Below are positions 6,914 through 11,098 of a stretch of 11,098 bases of DNA, in pieces; within the stretch, counting starts at the first letter, position 1, and every line of letters begins with the position of its first letter. A program made the position numbers and the translations under genes. The notes under the pieces are model-generated. The model did not search any database. It saw only the letters and a list, made by a program, of their open reading frames with translations, and was not told where the DNA came from. The DNA lies in assembly GCA_044866695.1 (NCBI GenBank), contig JBIOUF010000224.1, forward strand, positions 1-11,098. The letters run 5' to 3'. This stretch comes from JBIOUF01 sp044866695 (GTDB lineage: Bacteria; Actinomycetota; Actinomycetes; Propionibacteriales; Nocardioidaceae).

Positions 6914-8501
6914 GCATCCGACGGACCAGTCGACCCCGGAGCCGGCGCAGCGGCGTCCGGTGCGCCGCGCCCTGGTCTCGGTCTACGACAAGACCGGCCT
7001 GACCGACCTGGCCCGCGGCCTGCACGAGGCGGCGGTGACGCTGGTCTCGACCGGCTCCACCGCGGCCCGGATCGCCGAGGCCGGCCTGCCGGTCACGCCC
7101 GTGGAGGAGCTCACCGGGTTCCCCGAGTGTCTCGACGGCCGGGTCAAGACCTTGCACCCCCGCGTGCACGCGGGAATCCTGGCCGACCTGCGGCTGGAGG
7201 GCCACCGCCGCCAGCTCGAGGAGCTGGGGGTGGAGCCGTTCGACCTGGTCGTGGTGAACCTGTACCCGTTCACCGACACGGTCGCGTCGGGCGCCTCCCG
7301 CGACGAGTGCGTGGAGCAGATCGACATCGGCGGCCCGTCGATGGTCCGCGCTGCGGCCAAGAACCACCCGAGCGTCGCGGTGGTCACCGACCCGTCCCGG
7401 TACGCCGACGTGCTGGCGGCCGTGCGGCGCGGCGGCTTCACCCTCGCCGAGCGGCAGCGGCTGGCCGCCGAGGCGTTCGTGCACACGGCGACCTACGACG
7501 TGGCGGTGGCCTCCTGGATGGGCAACGTGCTCACCGACACCTCCGACGGCACCGGCTTCCCCGCGTGGGTGGGGGCGACGTGGGACCGCGCGGCGCTGCT
7601 CCGGTACGGCGAGAACCCGCACCAGGCCGCGGCCCTCTACACCGGGTTCCCCGGCGGCGGCCTGGCCGGCGCGGAGCAGCTGCACGGCAGGGAGATGTCC
7701 TACAACAACTACGTCGACGCCGATGCGGCGCGCCGCGCGGCCGCGGACTTCGCAGAGCCCGCGGTGGCGATCATCAAGCACGCCAACCCGTGCGGGATCG
7801 CCGTGGGAGCCGACCTGGCGGAGGCGCACCGCAAGGCGCACGACTGCGACCCGGTCTCGGCCTTCGGCGGGGTGATCGCCGCCAACCGGACAGTGACGGT
7901 CGCGATGGCCGAGCAGGTCGCGGACGTGTTCACCGAGGTGCTGGTCGCCCCGGACTACGAGCCGGCAGCGGTCGAGCTGCTGGCCGGCAGGAAGAACCTC
8001 CGCCTGCTCCGCGTGGCCCAGCCCGCGTCCCGGCCCCGAGCCGAGATGCGCGCCGTCAGCGGCGGCCTGCTGCTGCAGCAGGCGGACCTGCTCGATGCGC
8101 CGGGGGACGACCCCGCCCGCTGGACGCTCGTCGCCGGCGAGGCCGCGGACCAGGCCACGCTCGGCGACCTGGCCTTCGCGTGGCGGGCCTGCCGGTCGGT
8201 GCGCTCCAACGCGGTCCTGCTCGCCTCGGGCGGAGCCTCCGTGGGCGTCGGCATGGGCCAGGTCAACCGCGTGGACTCCTGCCGGCTCGCGGTCAGCCGG
8301 GCGGGCGAGCGCGCGGTGGGCGCGGTGGCGGCCAGCGACGCCTTCTTCCCGTTCCCCGACGGGCTGGGGATCCTCGTCGAGGGCGGGGTCCGCGCGGTGG
8401 TGCAGCCGGGCGGCTCGGTGCGCGACGACGACGTGATCGGGGCGGCCGCCGCGGCCGGGGTGACGATGTACCTGACCGGCACCCGACACTTCGCGCACTG
8501 A
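6906..8501 (+). CDS. purH: Bifunctional AICAR formyltransferase / IMP cyclohydrolase
   Basis: Catalyses the last two steps of IMP synthesis: formylation of AICAR with 10-formyl-THF, then ring closure. The 531-residue product has the normal length. The N-terminal cyclohydrolase domain shows ALVSVYDKTGL at 22-32, STGST at 48-52, and GRVKTLHPRVHAGILAD at 78-94 with its conserved Lys81. It also has VVNLYPF and the IDIGGPSMVRAAAKNH block. The C-terminal transformylase domain starts with YGENPHQ (234-240) and SYNNYVDADAA. It then has IIKHANPCG, whose Lys291-His292 is the catalytic pair, followed by DPVSAFGG, SNAVLLA and ASDAFFPFPDG. The GTG at 6906 overlaps the end of purN by 8 bp, with AGGAAGG (6887-6893) 12 nt upstream. 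A GTG at 6960 is a weaker alternative. The first 20 residues are a polar extension before the conserved fold. Confidence 0.97.
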   Translation: MTEHPTDQSTPEPAQRRPVRRALVSVYDKTGLTDLARGLHEAAVTLVSTGSTAARIAEAGLPVTPVEELTGFPECLDGRVKTLHPRVHAGILADLRLEGHRRQLEELGVEPFDLVVVNLYPFTDTVASGASRDECVEQIDIGGPSMVRAAAKNHPSVAVVTDPSRYADVLAAVRRGGFTLAERQRLAAEAFVHTATYDVAVASWMGNVLTDTSDGTGFPAWVGATWDRAALLRYGENPHQAAALYTGFPGGGLAGAEQLHGREMSYNNYVDADAARRAAADFAEPAVAIIKHANPCGIAVGADLAEAHRKAHDCDPVSAFGGVIAANRTVTVAMAEQVADVFTEVLVAPDYEPAAVELLAGRKNLRLLRVAQPASRPRAEMRAVSGGLLLQQADLLDAPGDDPARWTLVAGEAADQATLGDLAFAWRACRSVRSNAVLLASGGASVGVGMGQVNRVDSCRLAVSRAGERAVGAVAASDAFFPFPDGLGILVEGGVRAVVQPGGSVRDDDVIGAAAAAGVTMYLTGTRHFAH

Positions 8502-8573
8502 CGCGCGTACGGCGAACGGCGCGCACGCCTCGCGGATCGCCCTTCTCGACCTCCGGAGGGTCCAGCCCAGGGG

Positions 8574-8672
8574 CACCGGTGGTTTCGAGGCGGGCTCGCC
8601 CAGCGGCTCGCCCTCCTCACCCACCGGGCGGGCTCGCCTCTCGGCTCGCCCTCCTCACCCACCGGGCTCGCC
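8574..8672. repeat. GGCTCGCC-rich repetitive element upstream of folD
   Basis: In the 183-bp purH-folD spacer the octamer GGCTCGCC occurs five times (8593, 8605, 8631, 8643 and 8665). Within this lies a perfect 25-bp direct repeat (8604-8628 and 8642-8666; core CTCCTCACCCACCGGG) with a period of 38 bp, the two copies differing only by a CGGG insertion in the flank. The left end, CACCGGTGGTTTCGAGG (8574-8590), is an imperfect inverse of the CCTCCTCACCCACCGG at the right ends, so the unit resembles a palindromic repeat with a tandem duplication of one side. From memory, elements beginning CCGGTGGTTTCGAG and ending CTCCTC(A/G)ACCACCGG are dispersed in Nocardioides- and Microbacterium-like genomes; I could not check this. 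The rest of the spacer (8502-8573) shows nothing firm. Confidence 0.8.
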
Positions 8673-8678
8673 TAGGAT
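8673..8678 (+). promoter_or_regulatory. Putative -10 box of a leaderless folD transcript
   Basis: TAGGAT matches TANNNT and is separated from the folD GTG by exactly 6 nt (GCCCCG), close to the GCCCCC spacer seen before kynU. There is no Shine-Dalgarno sequence between it and the start codon. The last GGCTCGCC repeat ends on the base just before the box, so any -35 contact would fall inside the repetitive element. Confidence 0.5.
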
Positions 8679-8684
8679 GCCCCG

Positions 8685-9533
8685 GTGACCGCACGCACGC
8701 TCGACGGCAAGGCCACCGCCGCTGCGGTCAAGGACGAGCTCAAGGCGCGGGTGGCCCGGCTGCGGGAGCGGGGTGTGGTCCCTGGCCTGGGCACGGTGCT
8801 CGTGGGCGAGGACCCCGGCAGCCGGTGGTACGTCGCCGGCAAGCACCGCGACTGCGCCGAGGTCGGCATCGAGTCGATCCGGGTCGACCTCCCGGCCGAC
8901 GTGCCGCAGGCCGTGGTCGAGCGGTCGGTCGCCGCCCTCAACGCCGACCCCGCCTGCACCGGTTACATCGTCCAGCTACCGCTGCCTCGTCACATGGACG
9001 AGAACGCGGTGCTGGGCCGGATCGACCCGGCCAAGGACGCCGACGGGCTGCACCCGACGAACCTCGGCTGGCTGGTCCTCGGCCGGGTCGCACCCCTGCC
9101 CTGCACACCGCGCGGGATCGTCGAGCTGCTCCGCCGCCACGACGTGCCCATCGCCGGGGCGGACGTGTGCGTCATCGGCCGCGGCGTCACCGTCGGTCGC
9201 CCGCTCGGGCTGCTGCTCACCCGGCGCAGCGAGAACGCCACCGTGACGCTGTGCCACACGGGCACCACCGACCTGGCCGGCGCCTGCCGGCGCGCGGACA
9301 TCGTCGTCGCGGCCGCCGGCGTACCGGGCATCGTGACCGCCGACATGGTCAAGCCCGGAGCGGCGGTCCTCGACGTGGGAGTCTCCCGCGACGGCGCCGG
9401 GAAGCTGGCCGGCGACATCGCGCCGGAGGTCTGGGGGGTGGCCGGGTGGGTCTCGCCCAACCCCGGGGGGGTCGGCCCCATGACCCGGGCCATGTTGCTC
9501 ACCAACCTGGTCGAGGCAGCCGAGCAGGCCTGA
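8685..9533 (+). CDS. folD: Bifunctional methylenetetrahydrofolate dehydrogenase / cyclohydrolase
   Basis: FolD oxidises 5,10-methylene-THF with NADP+ and hydrolyses the product to 10-formyl-THF, the formyl donor needed by PurN and PurH encoded just upstream. The 282-residue product has family length. Tyr49 and Lys53 in SRWYVAGKHRDC are the substrate-binding and catalytic pair. Gln98 lies in VQLPLP, Asp120 in DPAKDADGLHPTN, and the C-terminal PGGVGPMTRAML motif is at 260-271. The nucleotide-binding loop reads GRGVTVGRPLGLLL (165-178) where many FolD proteins have GRSxxVGxP, a mild deviation also common in actinobacteria. The GTG at 8685 gives the usual short lead before LDGKATAAAVK and is preceded by a leaderless-type -10 box. 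The stop lies 55 bp before the DUF3017 start. Confidence 0.96.
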   Translation: MTARTLDGKATAAAVKDELKARVARLRERGVVPGLGTVLVGEDPGSRWYVAGKHRDCAEVGIESIRVDLPADVPQAVVERSVAALNADPACTGYIVQLPLPRHMDENAVLGRIDPAKDADGLHPTNLGWLVLGRVAPLPCTPRGIVELLRRHDVPIAGADVCVIGRGVTVGRPLGLLLTRRSENATVTLCHTGTTDLAGACRRADIVVAAAGVPGIVTADMVKPGAAVLDVGVSRDGAGKLAGDIAPEVWGVAGWVSPNPGGVGPMTRAMLLTNLVEAAEQA

Positions 9534-9561
9534 GTGAGCGGAGCGAGCCGGTGACCTTCCG

Positions 9562-9575
9562 GTGCCGACCGGCAC
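9562..9575. repeat. Short perfect palindrome between folD and the DUF3017 gene
   Basis: GTGCCG and CGGCAC face each other across 2 nt in the 55-bp gap. The same gap opens with a purine-rich stretch overlapping the folD stop codon (GAGTGAGCGGAGCGAG). The palindrome could be a weak protein-binding site; at this base composition it may also be chance. Confidence 0.3.
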
Positions 9576-9588
9576 GTGGGAGACGGCC

Positions 9589-9909
9589 ATGACACCCAGG
9601 CCGGGCCGGCGGGGCCGGCCGCAGACCCTCGGCGGAGCAACGTACCTGACGGTCCTCGCGGCGACCGTGCTCGGCGTCGCCATCGCGGCCGCGGGCCGCC
9701 CCCGCGCGGGAGTCGCCTGGGTCGGCGTGGCACTCGTCGCCGGCGCGGTCGTCAGGATGCTGCTCCCGCAGTCCGCGGCCGGCATGCTCGGCCTGCGGCA
9801 CAAGGTGATCGACGTCGCCTGGATGGGGGCGCTCGGCATCGCGCTCGTCGTCGTCGCCCTGTCGCTGCGCCTCTTCGAGGTCACGCCCGGTCCGGTGGTC
9901 CCCCCGTGA
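9589..9909 (+). CDS. Small DUF3017-family membrane protein
   Basis: Predicted membrane protein of 106 residues and unknown function. A short basic cytosolic end (MTPRPGRRGRPQ) is followed by three likely spans, at about 20-36, 43-60 and 78-96. Between the second and third spans lies RMLLPQSAAGMLGLRHKVIDV, matching the RxxLPxxxAGxLxxRxxxxDV pattern I associate with DUF3017, a family found after folD in actinobacteria. I prefer the ATG at 9589 over the in-frame GTG at 9562, because GGGAGA (9578-9583) stands at ribosome-binding distance and the longer version only adds nine unconserved residues. The stop overlaps the GTG of the next gene by 4 bp (GTGA), so the two are translationally coupled, and the gene is probably read from the folD promoter. 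Confidence 0.82.
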   Translation: MTPRPGRRGRPQTLGGATYLTVLAATVLGVAIAAAGRPRAGVAWVGVALVAGAVVRMLLPQSAAGMLGLRHKVIDVAWMGALGIALVVVALSLRLFEVTPGPVVPP

Positions 9910-11098
9910 CCGACGTGTACCTGCACATCGGGCTGTGGAAGACCGGGACCACGTCCCTCCAGAGCAGCCTGGAGGGCGCCGCGGACCAGCTGGCCGAGCA
10001 GGGGGTGCTGTTCCCGGGCCGCCGGCACCGGTCGCGGCACCACGCGCAGCGGCTGGCGGCCTACGACCTGCTCGGCCGCCGCATCCAGGGCGACAACCCC
10101 CGGCTGGTCCCGGGATCGTGGCGGGCACTGCGCAAGGAGATCGACGCCTGGGACGGCCCCGCCGTGGTCGTCTCCGAGGAGCTGCTCGCGCTCGCCCGGC
10201 CACGGCACGTGCGCCGGGTGGCCCGGGCGCTGCGGCGGCACCGGCTGCACGTGGTGGTGGGGGTCCGCGACCTCGGCCGGATGCTGGTGTCCGGCTGGCA
10301 GCAGGAGGTGGTCGGCGGGCGGACGTTCACCTGGTCCGAGTACGTCGCCGCGGTCCGCGACCCGGACTCCGGCCCGGCGTCGGCCGGGGTGGCGTTCTGG
10401 ATCCGCAACGACCTGCTGCGGGTGCTGGCGACCTGGGGGAGGGTGGTGCCCCGCGACCGGGTCACCGTGCTCACCGTGCCGCCCTCGGGGGGCCCGCCGG
10501 AGGTGCTCCTGGACCGGTTCGCCGGAGTCCTCGGCCTCCCTGCGGGGACCCTGCCGGTGGCTCGCCGTCGCAACGAGTCCCTGGGCGCCGTCGAGGTCGA
10601 GGTGGTCCGGCGGCTCAACATCGACCTCGCCGGCTCGCTGAACCAGCGGCAGTACCTCCAGCTGGTCAACCGGCCGCTGCGCACCGGTCTGGCCGGCCGG
10701 CCGGCCAGCCGGCCGCTGCGGCTGCCCGCCCGCGAGCTGCCGTGGGTGGCCGCACGCAGCGGCGAGCTGGTGGACGCGCTGCGCGCCGGCGGCTACCCGG
10801 TCGCCGGGGACCTGGCCGACCTGGTCCCGCGCCCCACCCCGCCCGGCGAGCGGGCGTTGGACGACGTCTCCGAGGCCGAGCTGCTCGAGGCCACCCGGGT
10901 AGCGCTCGACGCGGTGTCACGGGACTACGCCTCGCTGTGGCGGCGGCACCGCTACGCGATGCTGCACGAGTCCGGCGACGCCACCCCCGCGCAACGGCTC
11001 GCCAGCGGGGCCCGGGCGACCGGCTTCCGCCTCCGTCTCGCCGCCCTGGAGGCCTCCGACCGCAGCCGCCCCCTCCGCTGGCTCGCCACCCGCTACCT
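9906..11098 (+). CDS. Sulfotransferase-like protein, truncated by the window edge
   Basis: PAPS-dependent sulfotransferase-like P-loop protein; 397 codons are visible with no stop before the right edge. The N-terminus YLHIGLWKTGTTSLQSSL (5-22) is the 5'-phosphosulfate loop, with Lys12 in the KTGTT core. VVVSEELL (87-94) and VVVGVRDLGRMLVSGWQQE (116-134) follow. In the latter, Arg121 and Ser129 fit the 3'-phosphate-binding Arg and Ser of the family. Near residues 275-305 the block WVAARSGELVDALRAGGYPVAGDLADLVP is typical of a group of actinobacterial sulfotransferases. The GTG at 9906 overlaps the DUF3017 stop (GTGA), pointing to coupled translation. A tryptophan replaces the usual proline before the catalytic-loop lysine (GLWKTGTT rather than GxPKTGTT). 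The acceptor (carbohydrate, lipid or small molecule) cannot be inferred. Codon use matches its neighbours. Confidence 0.8.
   Translation, partial: MTDVYLHIGLWKTGTTSLQSSLEGAADQLAEQGVLFPGRRHRSRHHAQRLAAYDLLGRRIQGDNPRLVPGSWRALRKEIDAWDGPAVVVSEELLALARPRHVRRVARALRRHRLHVVVGVRDLGRMLVSGWQQEVVGGRTFTWSEYVAAVRDPDSGPASAGVAFWIRNDLLRVLATWGRVVPRDRVTVLTVPPSGGPPEVLLDRFAGVLGLPAGTLPVARRRNESLGAVEVEVVRRLNIDLAGSLNQRQYLQLVNRPLRTGLAGRPASRPLRLPARELPWVAARSGELVDALRAGGYPVAGDLADLVPRPTPPGERALDDVSEAELLEATRVALDAVSRDYASLWRRHRYAMLHESGDATPAQRLASGARATGFRLRLAALEASDRSRPLRWLATRY

Noticed and set aside
8502..8540. Possible terminator after purH from GCGCG and CGCGC runs
   Set aside because: The runs are short and separated by 12 nt with no T tract; they are expected by chance at this GC content.
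6879..8624. 581-codon minus-strand frame opposite purH
   Set aside because: It is an exact shadow of purH with no family features, and no promoter or ribosome-binding site supports it.
8604..8666. CRISPR-like array upstream of folD
   Set aside because: There are only two direct copies, the short intervening sequence is itself made of the same motif, and no cas genes are near.
7127..9592. 821-codon open frame on the plus strand across purH and folD
   Set aside because: It is in a different frame from the certain purH and folD products and consists mostly of Arg/Gly/Pro strings.
8976..10250. 424-codon minus-strand frame opposite folD, DUF3017 and the sulfotransferase
   Set aside because: It crosses three real genes antisense and shows no recognisable domain.

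Overview
The window is about 11 kb of very GC-rich DNA with strong G/C preference at third codon positions and several GTG starts. The gene set and order (sucC, sucD, then a PerM/DUF6350 membrane protein, purN, purH, folD, DUF3017) is the arrangement I know from high-GC Gram-positive Actinobacteria such as Mycobacterium and Streptomyces. The intergenic repeats look most like ones I associate with Nocardioidaceae or Microbacteriaceae, so a Nocardioides-like organism is my best guess. That is inference: no marker gene fixes the genus.

Layout. Positions 69-2140 hold sucC and sucD, the two subunits of succinyl-CoA synthetase, as a tight plus-strand pair. Convergent to them on the minus strand lie kynU (kynureninase, 2160-3386) and, just upstream of it, a membrane-anchored protein with two copies of a PknH_C-like extracytoplasmic sensor fold (3415-4743). 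A 160-bp divergent spacer separates that gene from a PerM/DUF6350 multi-pass membrane protein (4904-6112). A 165-bp spacer follows that holds a long inverted repeat, then purN and purH overlapping by 8 bp (6278-8501). A 183-bp spacer full of GGCTCGCC-type repeats leads to folD (8685-9533), a small DUF3017 membrane protein (9589-9909) and a sulfotransferase-like gene that runs off the right edge (9906-11098).

How the genes fit together. SucCD is the substrate-level phosphorylation step of the TCA cycle. PurN and PurH both use 10-formyl-tetrahydrofolate, and FolD makes that cofactor, so purN, purH and folD form a coherent one-carbon/purine synthesis block. KynU breaks kynurenine down to anthranilate and alanine and appears to be an insertion into the otherwise conserved order. 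The sulfotransferase is accessory; its acceptor cannot be read from the sequence.

The core genes look ordinary. The most interesting signals are non-coding: an 86-bp inverted repeat upstream of purN with a third copy of part of its arm in the loop; a repetitive element whose last copy abuts the folD -10 box; and three genes (kynU, purN, folD) whose TANNNT boxes sit 6-7 nt from the start codon, as expected of leaderless transcripts. I see no CRISPR array, tRNA, rRNA, transposase or phage gene, and nothing that amounts to a new multi-gene system.
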